Source: Flavobacteriaceae bacterium TMED68 | GTDB lineage: Bacteria > Bacteroidota > Bacteroidia > Flavobacteriales > Flavobacteriaceae | Assembly (NCBI GenBank): GCA_002167525.1 | Contig: NHDV01000004.1 | Location: 14,655-44,150, forward strand | Length of the DNA: 29,496 bases | Direction of reading: 5' to 3' | Part shown: positions 1 to 8,262 of the stretch, in pieces | How the letters are laid out: each line of letters starts with the position of its first letter | How positions within the stretch are numbered: position 1 is the first letter of the stretch | Notes under the pieces: model-generated | The model's database searches: none | Told to the model about the DNA's origin: nothing | Seen by the model: the letters and a program-made list of their open reading frames with translations, nothing else | Position numbers and translations under genes: made by a program

Positions 1-413
1 CGAAAAACGAATTAAATTTTAAGAATGTAAAGATTTACGAGGGAATGTGGTGGAATAATGTATATTCAGATATTGAAATAAAAGAACTTTATAAAAAAGC
101 AATTCTTACAGTTGTCCCACTTAAAGAATCATTACAACCATCAGGACAAAGCGTAACCCTTCAATCTATGTCTATGGGCACTCCGGTACTCATTACAAAA
201 ACAAGTGGGTTTTGGGACAAAGAAAAATTTCAAGATGAAACGAATATATTTTTTATTGAAAAAAATGATGTAACCTTATGGAAAACTAAAATCGAAAAAA
301 CTTTAAAAGATCAAGCAAAGCTAAATAGTGTATCAAAAAATGGTAAATTACTGGTTAATGAAAATTACAACCTTGATACTTTTACATCAAAAATTAAAAG
401 CATTATTTCATAA
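1..413 (+). CDS. Glycosyltransferase family 4/1 (GT-B), C-terminal part, 5' truncated by window edge
   Basis: The frame is open from base 3, so the gene begins outside the window and the ATG at 45 is probably internal. The visible ~136 residues are the C-terminal nucleotide-sugar-binding half of a GT-B glycosyltransferase. The stretch reading PSGQSVTLQSMSMGTPVL is the family's EX7E/'EAMAxGxPV' region, with Q in place of the second Glu, a variant I recall in some GT4 members. It should transfer a sugar from a nucleotide donor to a growing surface glycan on the cytoplasmic face of the membrane. Its 3' end overlaps the convergent gene that follows by 11 bp. The acceptor and sugar cannot be told. 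Family assignment is firm; exact role is open. Confidence 0.85.
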   Translation, partial: KNELNFKNVKIYEGMWWNNVYSDIEIKELYKKAILTVVPLKESLQPSGQSVTLQSMSMGTPVLITKTSGFWDKEKFQDETNIFFIEKNDVTLWKTKIEKTLKDQAKLNSVSKNGKLLVNENYNLDTFTSKIKSIIS

Positions 414-1230
414 AAAAGTTATTTAAAATTGTATTAACATATTTTTCTCTATAGCCTTTGAGATAATTTGATATGGGTCTATTTGTTTTAGACTCTAGAT
501 CAAAAGCACTAAAACCAAATTGAGTATTATTTAAGTTTTCTAATTTATTCTTAATATATATAGGGTGATCCTCTAATTTAATTTTATGGATATGAAATTT
601 ATACTTAGATTCTATTGTATTAAACCATGCTTGAAATGCATCTTCTGGTTTTGACCCTCCTCTATCACCATAATCATTAAATTGACTAAACCATGCTCTT
701 GCAAATCTTGCACGGTCATCAGCAATTATTTTTTTTGTACGAAACATAGAATCATATTGATAAATTGGAACATTTATATTTGGCATTTTTCTTGGATCAA
801 CCAACTTATTATCTATTGTAGGGAGACACAAATCTCCACCACCATTAAATTTTATATTTGGAAATTTTTTTTTATTCAATGCAACACAAAGTCTAGTTTT
901 GATTTGATATCTATCTTTTGTAAAAAACTGATACTGAGGAAAACTTATTGCTGGATATTCCGAATATCTGTTTAAAAAATTTTTTATTTTATTTAAGTCA
1001 TTTTCATGAAAAAAATAATCAATATCCATTCTAAAAACCCAATCACCAGTGCATTGATCAAATCCTTTTTGAAAATACTTTCCAATTAAATCAAATTTAA
1101 ATTCTTCTGGCCAGTCATCTCCAACAATTACAACTTCGTCTGAATAGGAATTGTAACAATTTAAAGCTTCTGACCAAGGATCATTTCTATCCTCAGGGTT
1201 TGTCATTGTTGTAAAAGTTGAGATTTTCAA
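403..1230 (-). CDS. GT-A (GT2-like) glycosyltransferase, TTG start proposed at 1230
   Basis: The protein starts with a beta strand (KISTFTTMTNPEDRND) and carries a metal-binding-type DID motif at about residues 69-71, followed by FFHEND. This is the order expected for a GT-A glycosyltransferase that reads a nucleotide-sugar donor. The longest open frame begins at 1428, but its first 66 codons run under the 5' end of the divergent gene at 1295 and do not resemble a GT N-terminus. I choose the TTG at 1228-1230 because an AGGA Shine-Dalgarno-like element lies 5-6 nt upstream, the fold then begins at once, and a 64-bp divergent intergenic space results (275 aa). It ends convergent with the preceding GT4 gene. 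The exact CAZy family is uncertain. Confidence 0.75.
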   Translation of the reverse strand: MKISTFTTMTNPEDRNDPWSEALNCYNSYSDEVVIVGDDWPEEFKFDLIGKYFQKGFDQCTGDWVFRMDIDYFFHENDLNKIKNFLNRYSEYPAISFPQYQFFTKDRYQIKTRLCVALNKKKFPNIKFNGGGDLCLPTIDNKLVDPRKMPNINVPIYQYDSMFRTKKIIADDRARFARAWFSQFNDYGDRGGSKPEDAFQAWFNTIESKYKFHIHKIKLEDHPIYIKNKLENLNNTQFGFSAFDLESKTNRPISNYLKGYREKYVNTILNNFFMK

Positions 1231-1294
1231 TTTTTTCCTAATATTTATTAATAAGATTAGTTTAAAACCAACTAAAATTACGTTAAATAAATTA

Positions 1295-2152
1295 ATGAAT
1301 AAAAAATATCTTACCATTCTTTCAGGCAATCCAAGAGGCGGAGAAAGGACTTGGGAATCTTTGTATGAGAATGTCTTGGATGCTTTAAATTCTGACTTAG
1401 CAATTTGTACAGGAGATAAATGGCTCAAAAATCAATCGTTTCTTGATATTGCAAAATTTAACTGGGTAATTGATGAGCCAAATGACTGGACAACATATTA
1501 TGAGGATAACTTTGATGGAACTTGGAAAGAATTTTTTTTAAGAGGCATGGATACTGGTTTGTACTCTTCAGGATTAATTCATTTTGCACTTAAAGATATA
1601 ATTTTGAAAAACTTTAGTAATGAAATACTAAATTATGATTTTATAATTTATTCAAGATTTGACCAATTTTATTTATCAAAGCACAAATATTTTGATTCCG
1701 AGGAAATATGGGTACCTGAAGGAGAAGATTATTTTGGATTATGCGACAGGCATGCAATCGTTCCTGTGCGATACATAAAACAATATCTGAATATTTGTTC
1801 ATATGTAGACTCTTCATCAGCTCTTAATTTAAAGGCTGATAATCTAAATTGTGAAGTTGTTTATTTGAATCAACTTAAAGATAACGGACTATTTAATTAT
1901 GTTAAACGTTATGATAGAACCCAATTTACGTCTGCATTAAAAAATGATTTTACGAATTGGAGAATTCCAAAATATAAAATATATTTTTTTGGCAAGTTAA
2001 TGATTAAATATCCAGATGAATATATATCAAGTTTTGAGTCAATTTCACAAAAAAAAGAAATCATATTTAGTAAATATTATTTACTTTATATAAATTACTT
2101 ATACTTAAAAATAAGAAGAATTTTTGGAAAAATTAAAAAAATAGGTACGTAA
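1295..2152 (+). CDS. Putative surface-polysaccharide biosynthesis protein, DUF7796/WavE-like
   Basis: This 285-aa soluble-looking protein contains FIIYSRFDQFYL at about residues 117-128 and WVPEGEDYFGLCDRH near residues 140-155. I recall this pattern (a 'YSRxD' strand followed by WVPEGEDY...DRH) from proteins of unknown function in glycan clusters, sometimes labelled DUF7796 or grouped with WavE-type LPS core proteins. A GT-A-like fold is likely, but I cannot prove it. The C-terminus (last 40 residues) is rich in Lys, Ile and Tyr and may touch the membrane. The stop codon is 1 nt away from the TTG of the next gene, so the two are probably translated together. Function in glycan assembly is inferred from context. 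Confidence 0.6.
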   Translation: MNKKYLTILSGNPRGGERTWESLYENVLDALNSDLAICTGDKWLKNQSFLDIAKFNWVIDEPNDWTTYYEDNFDGTWKEFFLRGMDTGLYSSGLIHFALKDIILKNFSNEILNYDFIIYSRFDQFYLSKHKYFDSEEIWVPEGEDYFGLCDRHAIVPVRYIKQYLNICSYVDSSSALNLKADNLNCEVVYLNQLKDNGLFNYVKRYDRTQFTSALKNDFTNWRIPKYKIYFFGKLMIKYPDEYISSFESISQKKEIIFSKYYLLYINYLYLKIRRIFGKIKKIGT

Positions 2153-2153
2153 T

Positions 2154-2957
2154 TTGAAAACGCAAAAACTTTATTTTCTAACTTATGGAACGAAAAACTT
2201 TGATATCTCTGCAAAACACATTACAAAGCTTGCTGAAAAGTCAAATTTCTTTGAAAAATGTATATATATGAAACCCAATGACATTGATTATAATTTTAAG
2301 AAAAAATATGAACCAATTTTTTCTTCCCCAAGAGGTGCAGGTTTTTGGATTTGGAAACATAAAATTATTAAAGATTGTCTAGATAGTATTGGTGATGGTG
2401 ATATAGTTGTATATTCTGATTCTGGATCTAGTTTCAACTATTCCGCAAAAAAAAGATTTTATCAATATATTGAGATGTTAAATGACTCAGAATACTCAAA
2501 CTTCAGAATTGAATGTGAAAAACAACATATCGAAAGAGACTGGACAACCAAACAATTATTTGAATATTTTAATATTGACCCATATTCAACGATTGGAGAA
2601 TCTACCCAATTTGAAGCAACACAAATGATATTTATTAAGAGCAAGGAAACGATTGAATATTTTAATGATTTTTCAAGAGTTGTTGATTATGATATGTTTT
2701 TAATTTCAGATATGTATAACGATGTAAATCAACTTGATAGTTTTAAAGAGAATAGACACGATCAAAGTATATTTAGTTTATTAAGTAAAACCAGAGGATG
2801 TGTAAGTGTAGAAAATGAAACACATTTTTCATTCAAACAAGAAGAACAATATAGCTATCCCTTTTTAAGTGTAAGAACTTATGGACATGGAATTAAAGAC
2901 AAATTAAAATTTAGATTCAATCACAAAAAGTATGAATTACCAGTATTCTTTGAATAA
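2154..2957 (+). CDS. Putative glycosyltransferase with GFWIWK and RHDQS motifs
   Basis: This 267-aa protein starts at a TTG codon; AGGT just upstream overlaps the end of the previous gene. Motifs in order: GAGFWIWKHKII (about residues 62-73), VVYSDSGSS (about 84-92) and RHDQSIFSLLS (about 202-212). The conserved 'GFWIWKP', 'YSDSG' and 'xHDQ' combination is typical of a GT-A-like family found in capsule and O-antigen clusters, in which the Asp residues would bind metal and nucleotide sugar. There is no signal peptide or membrane segment, so it should act in the cytoplasm. It lies in a run of same-strand genes from 1295 to 8255 with gaps of 0-8 nt, consistent with one operon. Sugar specificity is not readable. 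Confidence 0.65.
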   Translation: MKTQKLYFLTYGTKNFDISAKHITKLAEKSNFFEKCIYMKPNDIDYNFKKKYEPIFSSPRGAGFWIWKHKIIKDCLDSIGDGDIVVYSDSGSSFNYSAKKRFYQYIEMLNDSEYSNFRIECEKQHIERDWTTKQLFEYFNIDPYSTIGESTQFEATQMIFIKSKETIEYFNDFSRVVDYDMFLISDMYNDVNQLDSFKENRHDQSIFSLLSKTRGCVSVENETHFSFKQEEQYSYPFLSVRTYGHGIKDKLKFRFNHKKYELPVFFE

Positions 2958-2963
2958 AGTTTT

Positions 2964-3638
2964 ATGTTAGAAGATTTGAAAACATTTTTACCTGCAGCAG
3001 GCCAAGCAAGTAGAATGCAGGGCATACCAAAATTCTTATTACCTTTATCTAAAGAAAAAACATTACTCGGGTTTCATTTAGACAACTTGCTTGAATTAAA
3101 AAATAATGAGTTAGTAATAGGAACTAGTCCGCAATTTTTTACAAATTTGAAATATATTTATAACGATCAAAATATTTTAGAAATAAAATCCAATTCCATG
3201 GTTGAAACTGTAATAAAACTTAAACTTGATAAAAAACGACTATCTTTGGTTGTTATGCCGGATACTTATTTTTCTAATTACGAAATAGTAAATGAAATGA
3301 GGCAAAAGTTGTCATCCACGGATTTAGACGTAGTATTAGGTCTTTGGAAAATTCAAAATGATCAAAAAGGTAAACTTGGCCAATGCACAATTGAAGGAGA
3401 ACATATAAAAAAAGTTGTAGATAAAGATCCAAACTGTGTAGAAGAATTTTTTTGGGGTCTAATTATGTGGAAGCCAAAATTTAATGATTATATTTCTATA
3501 GGTGATCCTCATTTCGGGGTAAGTCTAAATAGAGCGATTGAAGAAAAATTAAAGATAGGTTTTGTAAAAGCAAAAGAACAGTATTTTGATTGTGGCACTT
3601 TTGATGAATATTTAAAACTTGTCAAAAGCTTTAACTAA
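2964..3638 (+). CDS. Sugar-phosphate nucleotidyltransferase (GT-A-fold NTP transferase)
   Basis: The N-terminus LPAAGQASRMQGIPKF is a variant of the nucleotidyltransferase signature L.AG.G.R....PK, with Ala-Gly-Gln-Ala in place of the usual Gly-x-Gly. VVMPDTYF at about residues 95-102 supplies the conserved Asp that binds the metal and nucleotide. The fold would activate a sugar 1-phosphate (or similar phosphorylated compound) with an NTP to give a nucleotide-linked donor. At 224 aa it is shorter than RmlA (about 290 aa) and lacks an obvious C-terminal extension. The stop codon overlaps the ATG of the next gene (TAATG). It is distinct from the rfbF-type enzyme at 13.5-14.2 kb, so this locus probably makes at least two activated precursors. 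The substrate is unknown. Confidence 0.7.
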   Translation: MLEDLKTFLPAAGQASRMQGIPKFLLPLSKEKTLLGFHLDNLLELKNNELVIGTSPQFFTNLKYIYNDQNILEIKSNSMVETVIKLKLDKKRLSLVVMPDTYFSNYEIVNEMRQKLSSTDLDVVLGLWKIQNDQKGKLGQCTIEGEHIKKVVDKDPNCVEEFFWGLIMWKPKFNDYISIGDPHFGVSLNRAIEEKLKIGFVKAKEQYFDCGTFDEYLKLVKSFN

Positions 3639-4624
3639 TGAAAAAAATCATATTTCAAGAGTCTTTATCTGTAAGAAAACGACCAATAAATTTAAGTGAT
3701 AACGATTTATCGTTATTTACTCATGAATTTGAAAAAATGATTCCCGAAAGTTACATATTTTTCGAAAAAAAAATGTACTCTTTTAACTCAATAATTTTCT
3801 CACTACGCAAGTTTAGATATTTCAAGAATTATTCATTTTTTGGTGACAAAACTTTTATTGAAAGAATAAAAATTATTTTAAAGAATTATTTAATGTCTTC
3901 AAAAAAAGTAAGAACTATTGAAAAGGGCACATGGTTTACTGATAACAAAAGCCATGTATATTTTCATTGGATTCTTGATGCTCTTGAAAGGTGTGAATTA
4001 GCTATTGATTACTTAGATGAGTATCCTTTATTAGTCCCTGAAGAATTTTATAAAAAAGCCTTTATTGCTGAAAGTCTTGACCTTTTAGGTTTAAATTATT
4101 ACGTTTTAGAAAAGAATTATATTTATAAAATTAAAGAATTATTGATAACTAGTAAAACTGCAGAAACAGGAAATTATAATGAAAAAATATTAAAGAACCT
4201 AATAAATAGATTCAAATTAAATGCCAAAATGCCGGTTGTAAATACAAATAAAAATATATTTATATATAGAGATTCAAAAATTGGAAGAGATATTAAAAAT
4301 TTTAAAGAAATAAAACACATTTTAGATAAACACAATTATGAAATAGTTAATTTTGAAGACTATTCCTATGACGAAAAAATAGCAATTTTAAAATATTGTG
4401 AAAACTTATTAGGTATGTTTGGTAGCGGTTTGTCAAACATGATATTTTTAGATAAAGCTAAAAATCTCATTGAGATAAGAAATTTAAATGATTATGAGAA
4501 TAATGCTTTTTATTCTCTCTCATCGGCGTGCGATTTGAATTATTATTATTTATTTTTTGAATTGAAAGATGATGGGTGTTATGTAGATCCCACGATTCTT
4601 GATAATTTGTTAAATAAATTATAA
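3638..4624 (+). CDS. Glycosyltransferase family 61 / DUF563 protein
   Basis: The family hallmarks are present: YFHWILDALER (about residues 107-117), FIYRDSKIGRDIKN (about 207-220) and a C-terminal GMFGSGLSNMIFLD (about 261-274), the 'HGAGLxNxxF' motif of GT61 with Phe-Gly-Ser-Gly in place of His-Gly-Ala-Gly. GT61 enzymes in bacteria add pentoses or other sugars to cell-surface glycans. The ATG overlaps the stop of the nucleotidyltransferase before it, implying translational coupling. No transmembrane segment is seen. The loss of the His in the HGAG motif is a deviation worth noting, though other bacterial DUF563 members also vary there. Donor and acceptor are unknown. Confidence 0.8.
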   Translation: MKKIIFQESLSVRKRPINLSDNDLSLFTHEFEKMIPESYIFFEKKMYSFNSIIFSLRKFRYFKNYSFFGDKTFIERIKIILKNYLMSSKKVRTIEKGTWFTDNKSHVYFHWILDALERCELAIDYLDEYPLLVPEEFYKKAFIAESLDLLGLNYYVLEKNYIYKIKELLITSKTAETGNYNEKILKNLINRFKLNAKMPVVNTNKNIFIYRDSKIGRDIKNFKEIKHILDKHNYEIVNFEDYSYDEKIAILKYCENLLGMFGSGLSNMIFLDKAKNLIEIRNLNDYENNAFYSLSSACDLNYYYLFFELKDDGCYVDPTILDNLLNKL

Positions 4625-4631
4625 TAACTAC

Positions 4632-6446
4632 ATGAATTTTCTAATTTCATTTATTTTTAATTTAACTATTTTAAATTACCTCTTCTTTCTACTTGAACGT
4701 ATAGACAATGCTAGGATTTTAGAATATTCATATGTAAATCTTGCGGAAGATTTAAATTTTATTGGTGCCCAATTTGACGTAAATTTTACATATTTTATTT
4801 TTTCAATTCCAATATCTTTAGTTATTACATTTGTGATTAATCGATTTGTAAAATTTGATTTTAAAAATGACGAAATTGAGACTTTATTGAAAAAATTTCT
4901 TTATATTGGCTTCATAAACCTAGCAGTTTTATGTTTCTTTATTTATTTTTTAAGATTATATGAACTTTTATCGAGAGCATATGTCTTTTTCTATATATTG
5001 TTATTTCCATTTTTCTATCTATTCTTAGATGGTATTCAATATGTCACTAGACAGAGACTCCAAAAAACATTTTTTAATGTATTAACAATTTTTATTATTG
5101 GCGGTTTAACATTTTTAAACTCAAATTTCTATTCTTCTTCATTAGACAATATATTAAATAGAGACAAAGTTGAAGACGATCTTAAAATAATCGCTGAAGA
5201 AAAAATTGAATCACTAGATTTTCAAGAAAGTGTTGTTTTGGACGATGAAGAATGTAGTCCGTGGGTAGGAACTGGTCAATTCACTGGCTGTATCGGAGGC
5301 ATTAAAGTAAGTAGTTTTTCTTATGAACAACAAGTTACAAATTTAACAGTATTTGAAAACAAATTATATATTGTATTCAAAGATGGCACAGTATATGTCC
5401 AAAACTCTTTGAATTCTGAATTAGAATTATTTTTAGACTTAACTGATATAGTCCATACTGAGTTTCCAGGTATGTCCCAAGGCTTATATGATATAGCTTT
5501 TGATCCTAATGGTGATAGCTTCCTTGTTTCTTATTCAAATAGTGATATAGCAATTGTATTTTCAAAATATTTTTTAAATAATGATAGGTTGCCAGATTAT
5601 GAAAACCCAGTTGAACTTTTAAGACTATCAAATAATGTTAAATATCACTTTGGAGGCTCAGTTATTTGGTCTGATTTTTTTGATGGATACCTTGTAGGGA
5701 TTGGAGATATGAGAGAAAATATAATGCCTCTAGTTCACTCTGATGCTTTAAATACAACTAGCTATAAAGGAAAAATAATACTGTTAGATTCTGATAAAAC
5801 TATAAGTTCTCCATTAATCAACGAGCATGGGTTATATGAAAGTATTGATAAAATTGTTGCATACGGTCTCAGAAATCCTTGGCAAATATCAGAGTACAAC
5901 AACAGACTAATCATTACAGATGTTGGGTCACAATTTATTGAAGAAGTAAATGAAGTAAATTACTTGGATTATGAAGATGGAAATTATACCTCTGTATCAT
6001 TTGGCTGGCCTCTAATGATGGGTGATGAATTATCATATAATTTTAGAGAGAGAAACAAAGATGCAATGACGAGATTAGATGGAAAAATTACCGATTTATA
6101 TTATTGGGAAAGTGATGTAATTGAAAAAGCTGATGATTATTTAATTGAAAATTCCAAAAGCCCACTTTTACAGTACGATCACTTTGTAGATGACAATACT
6201 ATAAGAGCGGCAATAATCGGTGGTGATTTTATAAAAAATGGTACAGGTAAATATGATAATTATTACTTTTTTACTGACTATGTAGAGAGTGAAATTTATG
6301 GTGTTAATGTTGAAACTAAAGATGTGCTTATATTTCCTGTTACGTTTGTTGGAAATCCTACGTCATTAAAGGGAAGCCCTTTTCAAAAAGACGCTCTAGT
6401 AATTGGTTATGCAAATGGAATAATATCTAGTGTAGAATTACCATGA
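4632..6446 (+). CDS. Membrane protein fused to a glucose/sorbosone dehydrogenase-type (PQQ) propeller
   Basis: The first ~170 residues contain about five hydrophobic helices, followed by a charged linker and a Cys-containing segment (ECSPWVGTGQFTGC). The rest, roughly residues 225-604, is a GSDH/sorbosone-dehydrogenase beta-propeller: YHFGGSVIW (about 336-344) matches the HxGG region that holds the catalytic His, then VGIGD, then YGLRNPWQ (about 411-418) matching the RN-substrate/PQQ-contact loop, then DVGSQFIEEVNEVN and GWP. Members of this family oxidise aldoses with PQQ outside the cytoplasm. The N-terminal helices would hold the propeller at the outer face of the membrane. The neighbours are glycan genes, so it may oxidise or bind a glycan sugar. 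Whether PQQ is bound is unproven. The fusion is unusual. Confidence 0.75.
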   Translation: MNFLISFIFNLTILNYLFFLLERIDNARILEYSYVNLAEDLNFIGAQFDVNFTYFIFSIPISLVITFVINRFVKFDFKNDEIETLLKKFLYIGFINLAVLCFFIYFLRLYELLSRAYVFFYILLFPFFYLFLDGIQYVTRQRLQKTFFNVLTIFIIGGLTFLNSNFYSSSLDNILNRDKVEDDLKIIAEEKIESLDFQESVVLDDEECSPWVGTGQFTGCIGGIKVSSFSYEQQVTNLTVFENKLYIVFKDGTVYVQNSLNSELELFLDLTDIVHTEFPGMSQGLYDIAFDPNGDSFLVSYSNSDIAIVFSKYFLNNDRLPDYENPVELLRLSNNVKYHFGGSVIWSDFFDGYLVGIGDMRENIMPLVHSDALNTTSYKGKIILLDSDKTISSPLINEHGLYESIDKIVAYGLRNPWQISEYNNRLIITDVGSQFIEEVNEVNYLDYEDGNYTSVSFGWPLMMGDELSYNFRERNKDAMTRLDGKITDLYYWESDVIEKADDYLIENSKSPLLQYDHFVDDNTIRAAIIGGDFIKNGTGKYDNYYFFTDYVESEIYGVNVETKDVLIFPVTFVGNPTSLKGSPFQKDALVIGYANGIISSVELP

Positions 6447-6452
6447 TATTTA

Positions 6453-7472
6453 ATGAGCTTATATATAAACGAATTATCTGAAGATAAAGTAATCACGAGT
6501 TATAATTTTGCGAGAAACAGTGATACCGTTTTTTCAGAAATTGTAACAAAAGACCAGTTTTCAAAACTAAATTCTAAAAATTTAATTAAAATTTTAGAAA
6601 CAAAAGATCAAATCTTATATTTGAATTCACAATTTAAATTAAGTGAAAATAATATTATTTTTACAAATACTTATTTGATTAAAGATCTCTTTATTTTTTT
6701 AAATGATGCAAATGATCTAAACAATATTAAGTTGATAACAAGCCAAACTGATCATCTTGTAGATAAAAAACTATATAACTTAAAACCTTCATGTGTATCA
6801 GAATGGTATTCTATAAATGTTGACCATAACGCAAAAAACCTTCATCCGATTCCTTTAGGATTATCAAACTATCACCCGAAGAATTTAAATAAAAAGCATT
6901 TTTTTAAATTAGACGGGGATGTTAATAAAGAAAACAAAATTTATTTAAACTTTCAAAAAAATACTAATTTCATTGAAAGAAATAAAATAATTAAAAATTG
7001 TGAAAATAAAGATTACATGTTTATAGATGAGCCAAATCTTAAATTAGATCAATATATAAAGAATTTATATAAATTTAAGTTTATACTTTCACCTCCGGGA
7101 AATGGTATTGATACACATAGAACTTGGGAGGCACTTTATGCAGGATCAATTCCTATAACAAGAAAGTATGTTGGAAGCTCTTGCCTCGAAGGTTTAAGTG
7201 CAATAGTATTGGACGATTTTAATCAAATTAATTCTGAATTAATCAATAAGGAGTATGACACTAATCAAAACAAAGAAAAACTATCTCTAGATTATTGGAT
7301 GCAAATTATCAAAAAAAACGAAATTAATAGTAGTAATTATATTCAATATGAATTAAGTATTGAACAAATAGACAAAATTAAAGAAAACTATTATAAAGCT
7401 TTAAAAAATGAGTCTCGAATTAAAAAGTTAAAAACATTTCAGAGAAAATTGATTAATAAATTAAATTTTTAA
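6453..7472 (+). CDS. Exostosin-family (GT47-like) glycosyltransferase
   Basis: The 339-aa protein has HPIPLGLSNYHP (about residues 128-139) and, towards the C-terminus, FILSPPGNGIDTHRTWEAL followed by YAGSIPIT (together about residues 209-235). This 'SPxGxGxDTHRxWEaL..G.IPI' block is the donor-binding signature of the exostosin/GT47 group and of related bacterial glycan proteins. It probably transfers a sugar in the cytoplasm. A second member of the same family is encoded at 9898-10776 on the other strand, with PYGNGLDTHRFWESL. Six nt separate it from the propeller gene and three from the next gene, so it is part of the same operon. Sugar specificity cannot be read. Confidence 0.75.
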   Translation: MSLYINELSEDKVITSYNFARNSDTVFSEIVTKDQFSKLNSKNLIKILETKDQILYLNSQFKLSENNIIFTNTYLIKDLFIFLNDANDLNNIKLITSQTDHLVDKKLYNLKPSCVSEWYSINVDHNAKNLHPIPLGLSNYHPKNLNKKHFFKLDGDVNKENKIYLNFQKNTNFIERNKIIKNCENKDYMFIDEPNLKLDQYIKNLYKFKFILSPPGNGIDTHRTWEALYAGSIPITRKYVGSSCLEGLSAIVLDDFNQINSELINKEYDTNQNKEKLSLDYWMQIIKKNEINSSNYIQYELSIEQIDKIKENYYKALKNESRIKKLKTFQRKLINKLNF

Positions 7473-7475
7473 AAC

Positions 7476-8255
7476 ATGGAAAAAAAAATATTAATTTTGA
7501 TTTTAGCTTCTAATAGATATCCTTCACCTTTAAATGAATATATGCAAAAGAAAACTTGGATTAAAGAGATCACTGACAAAAATATTGAAGTTATTTTTTT
7601 TAAATCATCAAAAGTTACCTCTTTAAAAGGAATGTATCTACACATCAAGCAAAAAAACAAAACAATATTTGGAATAAAAGAGAGAACTATTTCTGCATTA
7701 GATTGGTGTATTCAAAACAAAGATTTTGATTTTATCTTAAGAATGAACTCAAGCTCATATATAAATATAGAAAATTTAAAAAAATTTATAAATAATATGA
7801 ATAACGAATATATCTATGCTGGAAGAGAAATGTTATTCAATAATGATAAATTTGTATCAGGTGCCGGAATAATTTTAAATAGAAAATCTGTGAATTTAAT
7901 TTTGAAAAATAAAAATCTACTAGAAAATAATTTTCTTGATGATGTTGCAATTGGCAAGTTATTTAAGAATAAAAATATTGATATATATCCTGGAGATTTT
8001 CAGTATTTTTCAAAGAATATTTATAAAGAAGACATTCAACCTGAACATTATCAATATAGGTGCAATTCATATTATTTCGGATATCCTCGCTTTTTAGAAC
8101 CAATAATTATGAAAAAAATTGATAAAACTCTCAATGGAATATCAAATACTACCATCGACTATTTTTTGATGATTTTAATATACATAATGAAATTTTTGAA
8201 TTTTAATTATTTTTTTCTCAGATATATAAAAAAATCAAACAGGGTACAGAGATAA
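7476..8255 (+). CDS. GT31/galactosyltransferase-like glycosyltransferase, paralogue A
   Basis: The protein opens with ILILILASNRYPSPLNEYMQ and contains DFDFILRMNSSSYIN (about residues 84-98), YAGREM, a VSGAGIILNRKSV segment and FLDDVAIGKLF (about 157-167). This order (strand, 'R.sSSYi' metal-site region, 'ysG', 'GaGyllsr', 'iDDV.lg') is that of the beta-1,3-galactosyltransferase/GT31-like fold. It is the last gene of the plus-strand run and converges with a gene of the same family at 8263-9090, with only 7 nt between the stops. Two hydrophobic stretches at the C-terminus may associate with the membrane. It probably adds a hexose to the surface glycan. Confidence 0.7.
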   Translation: MEKKILILILASNRYPSPLNEYMQKKTWIKEITDKNIEVIFFKSSKVTSLKGMYLHIKQKNKTIFGIKERTISALDWCIQNKDFDFILRMNSSSYINIENLKKFINNMNNEYIYAGREMLFNNDKFVSGAGIILNRKSVNLILKNKNLLENNFLDDVAIGKLFKNKNIDIYPGDFQYFSKNIYKEDIQPEHYQYRCNSYYFGYPRFLEPIIMKKIDKTLNGISNTTIDYFLMILIYIMKFLNFNYFFLRYIKKSNRVQR

Positions 8256-8262
8256 AAGACAG

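Noticed and set aside
682..975. Open frame of 97 codons on the plus strand
   Set aside because: It lies wholly inside the GT-A gene on the other strand; many Cys, Trp and Ile codons look like an antisense shadow.
3765..3773. A9 run in the GT61 gene as a phase-variation tract
   Set aside because: Runs of 8-9 A or T occur throughout the window, as expected from base composition; no sign that this one is special.
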